Positions 1 to 8,587 of a stretch of 64,000 nucleotides of DNA are shown one piece after another; position 1 is the first letter of the stretch; each line of letters begins with the position of its first letter. This stretch comes from UBA1181 sp963648205 (lineage in GTDB: Bacteria; Bacteroidota; Bacteroidia; Bacteroidales; Paludibacteraceae), in assembly GCA_963648205.1 (NCBI GenBank), contig CAVJCT010000072.1, positions 1 through 64,000 on the forward strand, given 5' to 3'. The translations under genes and the position numbers were made by a program. Below the pieces are notes generated by a model. It had not been told where the DNA came from and searched no databases. It saw only the letters and a list, made by a program, of their open reading frames with translations.

Positions 1-2
1 AT

Positions 3-185
3 TCTGAAACTGTTGAGAAGATAGCCGCATATACAGGTGCGATTTTAGGAGATATGGCAGTTGAAGCGTTGAAAAGTTCTTTCGGAATTAAATGTCATAC
101 GGGAGGTTTCGTAGATCGAGTACGGAAAACTAAATGGGGAACTCCAAGTTATTGGTATTGTAACTGTTGCGGAAAGATTTTTTAA
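3..185 (+). CDS. C-terminal end of an unknown protein (5' end outside window)
   Basis: An open frame enters from the left edge and stops at TAA 183-185, giving the last 60 residues. The segment is soluble-looking and ends in a cysteine-containing tail (YWYCNCCGK), which could be half of a zinc site. I do not recognise the family. It lies 27 bp before the next gene in the same direction, so the two may be co-transcribed. The true start is outside the window. Confidence 0.5.
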   Translation, partial: SETVEKIAAYTGAILGDMAVEALKSSFGIKCHTGGFVDRVRKTKWGTPSYWYCNCCGKIF

Positions 186-212
186 TTTTTAAATTGATTT
201 AAATGTAATTAT

Positions 213-832
213 ATGTCAAGAATATTTAGAAATCTTTTAATTTTACTTTTATTGCTGAACTTTACAAATGTTTTTGCTGGAAAAAAGTGGGTGCAGTGTT
301 ATGGCTGTGGCGGAACTGGTTATATTGAGTCTTGGCATCATGTGGTTCGAGCTTGTCCTGCGTGTGGTGGAACTGGTGGTGAGTATGTGGATCAAAAGGA
401 GTATGATTCGTTTATAGATGCTTTATATGAGGCTTGTACTTATAGATATAAAAAAATAGAGCCGAATGATGTGATTACGGAGGAGTTGATATCTTATGAG
501 GATTACAAAAGCTTACCTAAAAATAAATTAAAGTATTTGAGCAAAGGTATGAGCAGAGAGACCTGGGAAGAGGCTGTTAGTAAAGTTACTGGCTATCGTT
601 ATGATGCTTTGATTAAAGGTGCTAAATTTAAGAATTTTAAAAGGGAATCGTATCGGGAATCGTATAATACATACCAATATTTTAGCATCTGCTTGATAGA
701 ACCTAAAGATGTGGTTACGGATGAGTTGACCTCGTATTCTGCTTACTCACAAAAAATAGTTTGAGATTTTTAAGTGAAGGTTTGTCATGGTCAGCTTGGT
801 CTAAAGGAGTTTTTTATGTAACAGGTTGTTAA
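213..832 (+). pseudogene. Secreted DnaJ-type zinc-finger protein, frameshifted
   Basis: Opens with a signal peptide (hydrophobic residues 6-21), then two CxxCxGxG-like motifs (CYGCGGTG and CPACGGTG), as in the DnaJ cysteine-rich domain. Two tandem copies of a roughly 60-residue unit follow. The first reads IEPNDVITEELISY, then KYLSKGMS and VTGYRYD; the second reads IEPKDVVTDELTSY. The second copy runs into a stop at 762-764. It continues in another frame (KNSLRFLSEGLSW, then YVTG) to a stop at 830-832. The shift maps to an A6 run at 751-756, where seven A would restore the frame. The family function is unknown; I infer a broken secreted or periplasmic protein. Confidence 0.6.
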
Positions 833-840
833 CCAGATGA

Positions 841-1332
841 TTTGACCGTTGGAAAGAAGTATGTATCTGCGGAGCATCAGAAGGAAATAAGAAGGTTGGT
901 GGTTATGCGAAAATGAGATTTAGAAATCTGGCTCATAATAGTACAATGTCGGTGTATAAGGCATTGTCTCAGTACCCTGATACAGATGATTGGGAGAAGA
1001 GGAATAAACTGTTTAGTGTTACAGGTGGTTTGTTGTTTAGATTGGGTTGCCCTTTGCATTTGAATGTAGGTCTTGGTTACGGAAAGAGGGTACAAATGTA
1101 TGAACTCGATTCTGAAACAGTGTCTGAGTATGATGAGAAAAGTGGCACGACGTCAACTTGGGAAAAACATACATGTGTTGTGGGTGAGGATTCGGAGGTA
1201 AAAGGCTTGGCTATGGATATGGGTCTGCTGTTGTATTTGAAACGATTTTCTTTGAGAGCAGGTGTCTCAACGATTGGTTTTAAGTACACCGATGTTGAAG
1301 TTGGTATTGGTTTTAATTTTGGTAAAAATTAA
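841..1332 (+). pseudogene. C-terminal outer-membrane beta-barrel fragment
   Basis: The frame is open from 841, so homology-like sequence precedes the first ATG at 913 (GGYAKMRFRN spans it). It ends in a typical outer-membrane strand, GIGFNFGKN. The alternating pattern (LFSVTGGLLFRLG, LNVGLGYGKR, SLRAGVSTIGFKY) matches the C-terminal barrel of Bacteroidota surface proteins. With no signal peptide, and lying in a third frame just after the frameshifted zinc-finger gene, it is best read as the tail of the same decayed gene. A new short gene starting at 913 is possible but would lack an export signal. Confidence 0.55.
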
Positions 1333-1339
1333 TAAACTT

Positions 1340-1525
1340 ATGAGATATATTTTTATTTTATCTATTATTACATCTTTAATGACTTTGTCATCTTGTTCAA
1401 AGGACAAAAGTTTAGAAGAGTTTATTAGAGATGGAGCAACGTATGAGAATGCTGTTCCAAGTGTTGTTGATAATCCTAACGTAGTTGATGAATTCCAAAA
1501 TGATAGTGTGAAATTTGGCAATTGA
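1340..1525 (+). CDS. Small lipoprotein, 61 residues
   Basis: Starts at ATG 1340, seven bases after the preceding stop. Residues 1-19 form a lipoprotein signal with lipobox LSSC followed by SKDKS. The mature part is short and acidic (EEFIRDGATYEN; DNPNVVDEF) with no recognisable domain. A longer in-frame start at 1262 would bury the signal peptide and overlap the barrel fragment, so I reject it. A strong hairpin terminator follows. Function unknown; a small periplasmic-facing lipoprotein is all the sequence supports. Confidence 0.6.
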   Translation: MRYIFILSIITSLMTLSSCSKDKSLEEFIRDGATYENAVPSVVDNPNVVDEFQNDSVKFGN

Positions 1526-1573
1526 AATTTTGAAGAGTTTCTTTTTTTAGTTTGGATTTTATGAAATTAAGTT

Positions 1574-1609
1574 AGAGCCAATTCTGAGGTGTCAGAATTG
1601 GCTCTTTCA
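1574..1609. terminator. Strong bidirectional hairpin terminator
   Basis: A perfect 14-bp stem (AGAGCCAATTCTGA at 1574-1587 with its complement at 1592-1605) encloses a GGTG loop. It is followed by TTTC, with A-rich sequence on the other side. It separates the lipoprotein (+) from the convergent hepT gene (-). Confidence 0.85.
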
Positions 1610-1619
1610 TTTACCACAA

Positions 1620-1973
1620 TCATTTCTTTTCCATTTCTTCTAATAGCCTATCTATTATAGGTTTCAGTTCTGGAATGTCATAAACGATAGTGTTCCATAG
1701 ATCCTCCGTTTTGATTGTGTAATAACCGTGGACTAAGACGTGCCTCATTCCCTCTATAACGTTCCAATCAACTTCTGTATGTTCTTCCCGAAACTCTTTT
1801 GTTAGCATATAGACTGCTTCTCCAATAATCTCAACTAACTTGACAAATCCATAGAAAACGATAGGATTTTCGTTTAAATCTTCTTCATTATAACGCTCTT
1901 TGTATTCAAGTAGTTGATTTATTGCGGATTGAATATGCTCTAATCTTCCTTTGTCTTTAACTTTCTCTCTCAT
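1620..1973 (-). CDS. hepT: HepT-like HEPN ribonuclease toxin (DUF86)
   Basis: A 117-residue all-helical protein with the HEPN catalytic motif R-x4-H-x-Y seen as RHVLVHGY (R77, H82, Y84). HepT toxins are RNases neutralised when the partner MntA attaches AMP to the motif tyrosine. The start overlaps the end of the mntA-like gene by 17 bp, so the two are translationally coupled with the antitoxin first, the normal order. Length and motif are standard for the family; I see no damage. Confidence 0.85.
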   Translation of the reverse strand: MREKVKDKGRLEHIQSAINQLLEYKERYNEEDLNENPIVFYGFVKLVEIIGEAVYMLTKEFREEHTEVDWNVIEGMRHVLVHGYYTIKTEDLWNTIVYDIPELKPIIDRLLEEMEKK

Positions 1974-2268
1974 AAATCATTATTCTATCTTTACCTACAC
2001 TGTCTCTTGCAAATGGCATCACTCTTCCGTCTTCTACTATGTCAACGTTGCGGTGAAGAATTTCACCTAATGAGATAATCATGCGAGAGATGGTCATTAG
2101 GCTGATTCGGGCATTGCTCCTGTCATACTCCACGAGAATGTCAACATCACTATTGTCTGTTTCTTCGCCTCGCGAACACGACCCGAACAACCAAGCGCGC
2201 TTCACGGGTTGATCCGCAAAGAAGGCCCTAATCTTGGGTATCATATTTTCTACATTCACACTCAACAT
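1957..2268 (-). CDS. mntA: MntA-like minimal nucleotidyltransferase antitoxin
   Basis: A 103-residue minimal nucleotidyltransferase. The motif GS-x10-D-x-D is complete: GSCSRGEETDNSDVD, with G29-S30 and D41/D43. A later NVDIVED may supply the third acidic residue. In characterised pairs this enzyme AMPylates the HEPN toxin and so acts as its antidote. It lies directly upstream of and overlaps hepT. A 39-bp gap separates it from the upstream 541-residue gene, so it may have its own promoter, although I found no clear -7 box. Confidence 0.85.
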   Translation of the reverse strand: MLSVNVENMIPKIRAFFADQPVKRAWLFGSCSRGEETDNSDVDILVEYDRSNARISLMTISRMIISLGEILHRNVDIVEDGRVMPFARDSVGKDRIMIYERES

Positions 2269-2307
2269 ACTTTTCCCTCGAAAATTACAACATTCTATCC
2301 ATTCTCC

Positions 2308-3933
2308 CTACTCCACAATGCTCTTCACCCTCTCAATGCCCCATTTCTTCAAACTGATTGGGGAAATGCGGATGTATAACGAGGCGGTCGGAAATCCAAT
2401 ATACATTTTACCCCGTATCTTTATGATATAAGTGGTCTCCGCAAAACTGTACTTGCTAAGACTTACATGTGTCTTTTTGGGTATTTTGAAATACTCTCCT
2501 TCGTTCTCTGTGCGTAGGTAGAGATAATCTTTTGTGATGGCACGCGTTATATTGTACAATGTCGGGTTTAATTCGTATTTGTATTTCTCAAACTTGTCAA
2601 CGCATACGCCTCTGTTTTCTGCTTCTTGAATGTCTTTTTCATGCCGTGGATTGGCATTGTTTGATCTGCACAATTCAAGGGTACGTCTCCAAGGATTCCT
2701 TACAGAGTCCTTGAATTGGTGACCCCAAATCTCTGTATTCAAGTGCAATTTTATGTTATCTATTCCATTTGAAGCGTCTATTCTTGTATAATAATAGGCG
2801 TGGTTCTCGGTTTTTATTGGTCTTCCTTTGATATAATCTAAATAGATGTGTGGTTTGATAAAATAGAACTGATATTCTTCGCCTTCTGCCTCGGAAGAGT
2901 CATGGTCTATGAGTCTTGAAATCGCAACCTCGTATCGCTCTTTTTCTACTCGAAATGGCTCGTCAGAACTTTGGTAATCTTTGTTTGAACTTCCCTTTAC
3001 TGTATACTTGGTGAAAATATACAGTCCAGGAACAGTGGTTGGTTGTATCAGGAAAAAGTCCTTCGTGTTATCTGCGGTCCTTACTCCCCAAAATCCGGTG
3101 ATGTCTAAACTTACAAGATTCTGTATGTAGTCTTTCGCTGCATCAAAACTTAGTTTAGGGTTGGAAATGTCTTCTGCTCGATCTAAAATTGTTACTATGT
3201 AATAAATCAAATTGAGACGCGTTTTTTTTGCATTTTCTACTGCTCTTGCCTCGCTAATCAATGGATGATCCTCAATGACTTGACGCTCTTTGTTCACGTC
3301 TTCTGGACTTATTTCTTTGTCTTCTTCTTCGTTATCCTCGTCGTCTTCTTCTTCACCATCCATTTTGAGTACACTCTCAATCAAGTTGATGGCTTTGTCG
3401 AATTCTTCCGATATGTCTTCTTTTTCCTGAACACGATCTATGTTGACAATTTTAAGCAGGAACAATATCATAACAGCAATCGAAAGAAGATCCCCTTCGG
3501 CGAAATCTTCAACAAGTTCAGCTTCTTTTTTCTTTTTTTTGCTATTATGCCATGTGTTAGGATATAAATAGTTGTTAATCAGACTTTTGGCAAATTCCTC
3601 TTTGCTTTCTGCATCTCGTCTGGCAAATTTCTTTTTGTAATAGTCTGATGCAACTTTTACACTATGCATGAGGTTGTTGAGGTCGATTGCATTGTAGGTT
3701 AAATCGCTCACTTTCTCCGCCAAATCCAAATACGCTCTTCTTCTCTCCTCGGGCTTCGGAAAGGCTCGCTCAATGACATTGTTGCCGAATTTTACATTCC
3801 AAAATGCTTCCAACTCGGCTGTGGTGTTGAAAACAAGTCGGTTCTTGTAAATCCAGTTGAGCCTCGCAAGGGTCTTGTCTTCTGACTTTGACTCTTGCTT
3901 CACTTCTGCTTTTACTTCTTTTGTCTCTTCCAT
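2308..3933 (-). CDS. Unknown 541-residue protein with an acidic linker
   Basis: I do not recognise this protein. It begins with a charged Lys/Glu-rich tail (first ~20 residues). Around residues 150-165 there is a short hydrophobic stretch (LLSIAVMILFLLKIV), too isolated to be a sure membrane segment. Near residues 192-210 there is a run of mostly Glu and Asp. The C-terminal half is rich in aromatic and beta-prone segments (YEVAISRLIDH, YQFYFIKPHIYLDY). The gene starts 6 bp after the DUF151 gene, so they form an operon. No signal peptide; likely cytoplasmic. Confidence 0.7.
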   Translation of the reverse strand: MEETKEVKAEVKQESKSEDKTLARLNWIYKNRLVFNTTAELEAFWNVKFGNNVIERAFPKPEERRRAYLDLAEKVSDLTYNAIDLNNLMHSVKVASDYYKKKFARRDAESKEEFAKSLINNYLYPNTWHNSKKKKKEAELVEDFAEGDLLSIAVMILFLLKIVNIDRVQEKEDISEEFDKAINLIESVLKMDGEEEDDEDNEEEDKEISPEDVNKERQVIEDHPLISEARAVENAKKTRLNLIYYIVTILDRAEDISNPKLSFDAAKDYIQNLVSLDITGFWGVRTADNTKDFFLIQPTTVPGLYIFTKYTVKGSSNKDYQSSDEPFRVEKERYEVAISRLIDHDSSEAEGEEYQFYFIKPHIYLDYIKGRPIKTENHAYYYTRIDASNGIDNIKLHLNTEIWGHQFKDSVRNPWRRTLELCRSNNANPRHEKDIQEAENRGVCVDKFEKYKYELNPTLYNITRAITKDYLYLRTENEGEYFKIPKKTHVSLSKYSFAETTYIIKIRGKMYIGFPTASLYIRISPISLKKWGIERVKSIVE

Positions 3934-3939
3934 AATTTA

Positions 3940-4533
3940 TTATTTACCGATTTTCTTTTTCTCTTTTTCAATTCTCTTCTTTATCTGATTCGCCTTCTCA
4001 TAGTCCTCGTTCTGAATGGCTTCTTGCAAGTCTTTGATCATGAGGGCTATCTTCAACTCGTCAGAATCGACGGAGATGAGCTGCTTGTTTGCCACCGATG
4101 GGGTAGTGTCTATCAAGTTCTTCGTCATCTCACCGCCTTTGTACATCACTTCCTGGGTGGCATACAATGGTGCATCGGTGAGGATGGCCACCGCAATTCC
4201 GTCCGTCGCTTTTATGTCTAAACTCTCAGTTTCGGTGCTGTCTTTTCTGCTGTAAAACACTTTTGCTTTGTAAATGTCATCGTCCAACTCGCTGATGCAC
4301 ACCTCTTTAACCTTGTATTCTTGCTGCTTCAGAAAGTCGGCGAACACCTCGTAGAGCGATGGCGTCGGAAGTCGTTTCCCGAAGAGGTAGGCTGCGATGT
4401 GTGCCACCTCGTGCTTGCCTGTTGTAATCCCAAATTTCTCTTTCTCATCTAAATCTGAAAGAATAATCAGAAAACTGTCCTTTGAAGCGTCGACGGTGAG
4501 CATACTTAACACTCGAACTTGAATTTTATCCAT
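3940..4533 (-). CDS. DUF151 (bifunctional nuclease-fold) protein with C-terminal UVR motif
   Basis: Residues 1-130 fit the DUF151/BFN fold: a beta-rich start, then FGITTGKHEVAHIAAYLFG and PTPSLYEVFADFL, corresponding to the conserved helix and P-T-x-x-L segment. A later block, ATDGIAVAILTDAPLY, matches the conserved D-x-x-A-L/I-x-x pattern. Residues ~160-197 form a UVR-type helical hairpin (LKIALMIKDLQEAIQNEDYEKA), as in UvrB/UvrC and many Bacteroidota DUF151 proteins. The usual central IGxxEA segment is altered (TGKHEVAHI). It heads an operon with the unknown 541-residue gene. Nuclease activity is not assured. Confidence 0.75.
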   Translation of the reverse strand: MDKIQVRVLSMLTVDASKDSFLIILSDLDEKEKFGITTGKHEVAHIAAYLFGKRLPTPSLYEVFADFLKQQEYKVKEVCISELDDDIYKAKVFYSRKDSTETESLDIKATDGIAVAILTDAPLYATQEVMYKGGEMTKNLIDTTPSVANKQLISVDSDELKIALMIKDLQEAIQNEDYEKANQIKKRIEKEKKKIGK

Positions 4534-4680
4534 AAAATTTAAATTATTTGAAATGAAACAAAACTTTTATTGTAAACTATTTGTATATCGGAAAATGTAT
4601 CTAAACTGTATCATAGTACATTCTAACTGCAAATATAGACTATCCAACGAAAAGAAAAGAATATATAAGAAAATTTTTTT

Positions 4681-4688
4681 TACTTTTG
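4681..4688 (+). promoter_or_regulatory. -7 box of miaA promoter
   Basis: TACTTTTG matches the Bacteroidota -7 consensus TAnnTTTG, 22 bp before the GTG start. The -33 region is A/T-rich with no clear TTTG. It sits in the 177-bp gap between divergent genes. Confidence 0.55.
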
Positions 4689-4710
4689 TATTTAAGGTAA
4701 ATATATCAAA

Positions 4711-5604
4711 GTGCAGAAAAAACTAATTGTAATTGAAGGTCCGACGGCTGTTGGCAAGACGGAGTACAGTCTGCGGGTGGCAGAGGAGTTGCACACGGAG
4801 ATTATCTCGTGCGACTCTCGTCAGATGTATCGTGAGATGAAGATCGGTACGGCTGCTCCCACGGCAGATGAACTGGCTCGTGTGCCTCATCATTTTGTTG
4901 GCAATCTCTCGATCCACGACTATTACAGTTGTGGAAGATTTGAGTTGGAGGCTCTTCAAGTATTGGATGAACTCTTTCAAATGCACGATTCTGTGGTGAT
5001 GACAGGCGGTTCGATGCTCTACATCGATGCTGTTTGTAAAGGAATTGATGAAGTGCCAAATATTGATGAGAATTTGCGTGCTTCTCTTTGGCAACGTTTT
5101 GAAGATGAAGGACTTGACTCGCTATTAGAGGAATTGAAATCGCTCGACCCTGAGTATGCTAAGATTGTCGATCCTAAAAATGGAAAACGTATCATTCATG
5201 CTATAGAGATATGTTTACAAACAGGGAAAACCTACACGGAGATTCGTAAAAACGTGAAGAAGGTTCGTCCGTTCGACATTGAGAAAATCGGAGTTTTTCG
5301 TCCTCGGGAGGAACTGAACGAGCGTATCAACCGTAGGGTGGACATTATGATGGAGCAGGGTTTGTTGGATGAGGTGAAAGGTCTTTATCCTTACAAATCG
5401 CTCAATTCTCTTAACACAGTGGGTTACAGTGAGTTATTCGCTTATTTGGATGGGATTTTTACGTTAGAGGAGGCGGTTGAGAAAATAAAAACGAACACTC
5501 GCCGTTATGCTAAAAAACAGATGACGTGGTTCAAAAAAGATGAAGAAATCACTTGGATCAACCCGAATACTTTTCAGCCTATTGAAGGAAAAGTGTGCTA
5601 TTGA
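4711..5604 (+). CDS. miaA: tRNA dimethylallyltransferase MiaA (paralogue 1)
   Basis: Transfers a dimethylallyl group to N6 of A37 in tRNAs reading UNN codons. P-loop GPTAVGKTE near residues 10-18, DSRQMY at about 34-39, MTGGSMLYIDAV (family GGTGLY block) and the C-terminal RRYAKKQMTWFKK are all present. At 297 residues it is of normal size. The best start is GTG 4711, since it places the P-loop at the usual distance from the N-terminus; no in-frame ATG lies between it and the P-loop. A second miaA occurs at 60.2 kb. Confidence 0.9.
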   Translation: MQKKLIVIEGPTAVGKTEYSLRVAEELHTEIISCDSRQMYREMKIGTAAPTADELARVPHHFVGNLSIHDYYSCGRFELEALQVLDELFQMHDSVVMTGGSMLYIDAVCKGIDEVPNIDENLRASLWQRFEDEGLDSLLEELKSLDPEYAKIVDPKNGKRIIHAIEICLQTGKTYTEIRKNVKKVRPFDIEKIGVFRPREELNERINRRVDIMMEQGLLDEVKGLYPYKSLNSLNTVGYSELFAYLDGIFTLEEAVEKIKTNTRRYAKKQMTWFKKDEEITWINPNTFQPIEGKVCY

Positions 5605-5610
5605 GATTTA

Positions 5611-5642
5611 TTTGTCTTATTCCTCGTTTCTTCGTACCTTTG
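5611..5642 (+). promoter_or_regulatory. Promoter of the ABC-F gene
   Basis: TTTG at 5611-5614 and TACCTTTG at 5635-5642 are separated by 20 bp, an ideal Bacteroidota -33/-7 pair. It begins just after the miaA stop and 41 bp before the ABC-F ATG, so the ABC-F gene can be transcribed independently. Confidence 0.75.
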
Positions 5643-5682
5643 CAATAATTTTCCTAAGAAATAAAATTGTTTAAAATAAAAT

Positions 5683-7299
5683 ATGATTACAGCTTCAGAC
5701 ATTGTAGTGCAGTTCGGAAAGAGAATTCTTTTCCAAGATGTAAACCTTAAATTCACTGGCGGAAATTGCTACGGTATTATCGGTGCAAATGGTGCTGGAA
5801 AATCCACTTTTTTGAAAGTTATCAGTGGTGACCTTACTCCAACGAAGGGTAGCATTACGATTGCTCCAGGCGAACGTTTGTCTGTTCTTCGTCAGGACCA
5901 CTTCCAATTTGATGAAGTGCCTGTTCTTGAGACAGTGCTTCGTGGTCACCAACCTCTCTGGGAGGTGATGCAAGAGAAGGATGCTCTCTACGCTAAAGCC
6001 GATTTCTCTGATGCCGATGGTATTCGTGCTTCTGAATTGGAAGAGAAATTTGCTGAGATGGACGGTTGGAATGCCGAGAGTGATGCGGCTGCTCTTTTGA
6101 GTGGTTTGGGTATCAAGGAGGATTTGCATTACAAATTGATGAAGGAACTGAGTGGTAAAGAGAAGGTGCGTGTCCTTTTGGCTCAGGCTTTGTTTGGTAA
6201 GCCAGACAACCTGCTCCTCGATGAGCCTACCAACGACCTCGACCTCGAGACGGTTTCTTGGCTTGAGAATTACCTCTCTAATTTCGAGAATACAGTGTTG
6301 GTTGTTTCCCACGACCGTCACTTCCTCGATTCTGTTTGTACTCACACTGTCGACATTGATTATGGTAAGATTTCAATGTTTGCTGGTAACTATAGTTTCT
6401 GGTACGAATCAAGTCAGTTGGCTCTCCGTCAACAGGCTCAACAGAATAAGAAGGCTGAGGAGAAGAAGAAGGAGTTGATGGAGTTCATCCAACGATTCAG
6501 TGCCAACGTGGCTAAGTCTAAACAGACGACAAGCCGTAAGAAGATGTTGGAAAAACTCAACATTGAGGAGATTCAACCTTCAACCAGAAAATACCCTGGT
6601 ATCATCTTTACGCCAGATCGCGAACCTGGAAACCAGATTTTGGAGGTGAATGACCTTTCATACACAACGCCTGAGGGTGATGTTCTCTTCAGAAACGCTT
6701 CTTTCAACATTGAGAAAGATGATAAAGTGGTGTTCCTCTCTCACGATCCTCGTGCGATGACCGCTTTCTTTGAAATCATCAACGAAAACGTAAAGGCAAC
6801 TTCGGGAACCTACAAATGGGGTGTAACCATCACTTCGGCTTATTTGCCAGTCGACAATTCTAAATTCTTCAATACTGATTTGAAGTTGGTGGATTGGTTG
6901 GCTCAGTTCTCACCAGACACTAACGAGTCGTTCGTTCGTGGCTACTTAGGTCGTATGCTCTTCTCGGGTGAGGAAATCTACAAGAAGGCGAGCGTCCTCT
7001 CAGGAGGTGAGAAGATGCGTTGTATGATCTCAAGAATGATGCTCAAGAATGCCAACTGCTTGGTACTCGACTCTCCAACCAACCACTTGGATTTGGAGTC
7101 TATCCAAGCCTTCAACAATACTTTGAAGACTTTCAAGGGCGTTGTTTTGATGACATCTCACGACCACGAGTTCATCCAAACCGTATGTAACCGTATCATC
7201 GAGTTGACTCCAAACGGAATCATCGACAAACGTATGGACTACGATGACTACATCACAAGCGACGAAATCGCAGCTTTGAAGGCTAAACTCTACGTTTAA
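5683..7299 (+). CDS. ABC-F family ATPase (YbiT-like)
   Basis: A soluble twin-ATPase protein of the ribosome-associated ABC-F group; 538 residues, no membrane segments. Domain 1 has a good Walker A (GANGAGKST), a signature altered to LSGKE, and Walker B LLLDEPTNDLD. The interdomain linker is Lys/Glu-rich. Domain 2 keeps the signature LSGGEK. Its P-loop region reads VFLSHDPRAMT (residues ~350-360) instead of GxxGxGKS/T, and its Walker B is LVLDSPTNHLD, with Ser in place of the catalytic Glu (~464). Site 2 therefore looks unable to hydrolyse ATP. I believe close Bacteroidota relatives share this, so it is likely a subfamily trait and not decay. Confidence 0.88.
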   Translation: MITASDIVVQFGKRILFQDVNLKFTGGNCYGIIGANGAGKSTFLKVISGDLTPTKGSITIAPGERLSVLRQDHFQFDEVPVLETVLRGHQPLWEVMQEKDALYAKADFSDADGIRASELEEKFAEMDGWNAESDAAALLSGLGIKEDLHYKLMKELSGKEKVRVLLAQALFGKPDNLLLDEPTNDLDLETVSWLENYLSNFENTVLVVSHDRHFLDSVCTHTVDIDYGKISMFAGNYSFWYESSQLALRQQAQQNKKAEEKKKELMEFIQRFSANVAKSKQTTSRKKMLEKLNIEEIQPSTRKYPGIIFTPDREPGNQILEVNDLSYTTPEGDVLFRNASFNIEKDDKVVFLSHDPRAMTAFFEIINENVKATSGTYKWGVTITSAYLPVDNSKFFNTDLKLVDWLAQFSPDTNESFVRGYLGRMLFSGEEIYKKASVLSGGEKMRCMISRMMLKNANCLVLDSPTNHLDLESIQAFNNTLKTFKGVVLMTSHDHEFIQTVCNRIIELTPNGIIDKRMDYDDYITSDEIAALKAKLYV

Positions 7300-7326
7300 T
7301 TAGTGTATTCATATCTTTTAAATATT

Positions 7327-7369
7327 TCTCAAACTGGCAAGATTTTTCTCTTCCAGTTTGAGATTTTTC
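7327..7369 (+). terminator. Terminator of the ABC-F gene
   Basis: An 11-bp stem (TCTCAAACTGG 7327-7337 with CCAGTTTGAGA 7353-7363) and a 15-nt loop are followed directly by TTTTTC. Confidence 0.8.
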
Positions 7370-7389
7370 TTTAAATAAAGAATTAATAT

Positions 7390-8490
7390 ATGAAAGATTT
7401 ATTTAAAATTTTTATTACATCTGCATCTCTTTTGTCAATGATAAGTTGTGGAGAATCGTCTAACCGTTTCAAGTCTGCTAAGGCAGAAACTACTGTTGAG
7501 GCTGAGATTATCCGCATGGACAAAGACATTTACGAGTTGGACGATTGCATCACCAAACCAGCGAAGTTGGGCAATTATGATTTGATGACGGCAGATATTC
7601 CCGATGCAGATTCGGTGTGTCTTGATCAAAAATTGATAGGATTGCAAGAGAAATATCAGGACAAGTTTTTCCTCTATCTTCGTCAGTTAGGAGCGATGAC
7701 GGGTGTGATGTCGATTCGACCAGCCACGTTGTTCTACCTTTTCCTCTCTCATCCGGCTTACCACGATTTGTTCGCAGATTGCGAGAAGGAGTATGAAAAT
7801 GTGGATGATTTGCAACAAGGATTTTCAAAAGCATTTTCTCGCACGAAGACTTTGATTCCAGATTTCAATGTGCCGAAGGTTTGCACTTACTTCTCAGGCT
7901 TCGCAGAATATATCGCCGCAGATTCATCAACAGTTTACGTTTCTTTGGAATATTTCTTAGGTGCGGATTATAAGAATTATCAATATGTGCCAGGAATCTA
8001 TGATTATATGATTCCGAATTTGAGAAGAGAAAAAATAGTCCCTGATGCGCTTTATCATTGGCTTTGCTCGGAGTATCAACTTCAGAAAGAGGCTGGCAAT
8101 CTGTTGGATAACATGATTCACTATGGTAAGATTCTCTATGCGATGGAGGCGATTTTGCCAGAAACGAGTATGCAGACTATCATTGGTTATAACCAAGAAC
8201 AGTGGGAGTGGTGCGAGAACAATGAACCTCAGATGTGGAATTACCTGCGCCAATACAATCAACTTTTCTCCACGGATAGCAAAGTCATTTCTGATTATCT
8301 CTTCCCAGCCAACTGTACGAAATATTTTTCTACGGAAGAGAATCAAGCCCCAGCGCAGGCTGTGTTGTGGTTGGGTTGGCGAATCGTTTCTCAGTTTATG
8401 AAAGAGAACAAGGAGGTTTCGCTCAACGATTTGCTCACGGATAACCAAGACGCACAAGAAATTCTTCAACTCTCCAACTATCGTCCATAG
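7390..8490 (+). CDS. gldB: GldB-like lipoprotein
   Basis: A 366-residue lipoprotein: signal with lipobox SMISC, then a soluble periplasmic-side domain. It has family features of the gliding-motility lipoprotein GldB: YFLGADYKNY, a YVPGIYDYM block, LLDNMIHYGKILY, and a C-terminal LLTDNQDAQEILQLSNYRP. GldB occurs in non-gliding Bacteroidales too, where its role is unclear. A terminator upstream and one downstream make this a single-gene unit. No gldC-like partner is next to it; the downstream gene is DUF3276 on the other strand. Confidence 0.82.
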   Translation: MKDLFKIFITSASLLSMISCGESSNRFKSAKAETTVEAEIIRMDKDIYELDDCITKPAKLGNYDLMTADIPDADSVCLDQKLIGLQEKYQDKFFLYLRQLGAMTGVMSIRPATLFYLFLSHPAYHDLFADCEKEYENVDDLQQGFSKAFSRTKTLIPDFNVPKVCTYFSGFAEYIAADSSTVYVSLEYFLGADYKNYQYVPGIYDYMIPNLRREKIVPDALYHWLCSEYQLQKEAGNLLDNMIHYGKILYAMEAILPETSMQTIIGYNQEQWEWCENNEPQMWNYLRQYNQLFSTDSKVISDYLFPANCTKYFSTEENQAPAQAVLWLGWRIVSQFMKENKEVSLNDLLTDNQDAQEILQLSNYRP

Positions 8491-8530
8491 AGGGAAAATG
8501 AGAAGAAGATAAACGGTAGCAAAAAAATAA

Positions 8531-8566
8531 GAGGGCAGTCAACATTTCATTGACTGCTCTCTTTTA
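8531..8566. terminator. Bidirectional terminator between gldB and the DUF3276 gene
   Basis: A 12-bp stem (GAGGGCAGTCAA 8531-8542 with TTGACTGCTCTC 8550-8561, one G-T pair) has an A-run before it and TTTT after it. It can therefore stop both convergent transcripts. Confidence 0.85.
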
Positions 8567-8587
8567 TGTTAGGCAACTGATTGATTA

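Noticed and set aside
7435..8469. Long antisense frames opposite gldB and similar frames opposite metK, hsdM, hsdR and the macroglobulin-like genes
   Set aside because: They mirror the codon structure of well-supported genes on the other strand and show no recognisable protein features.
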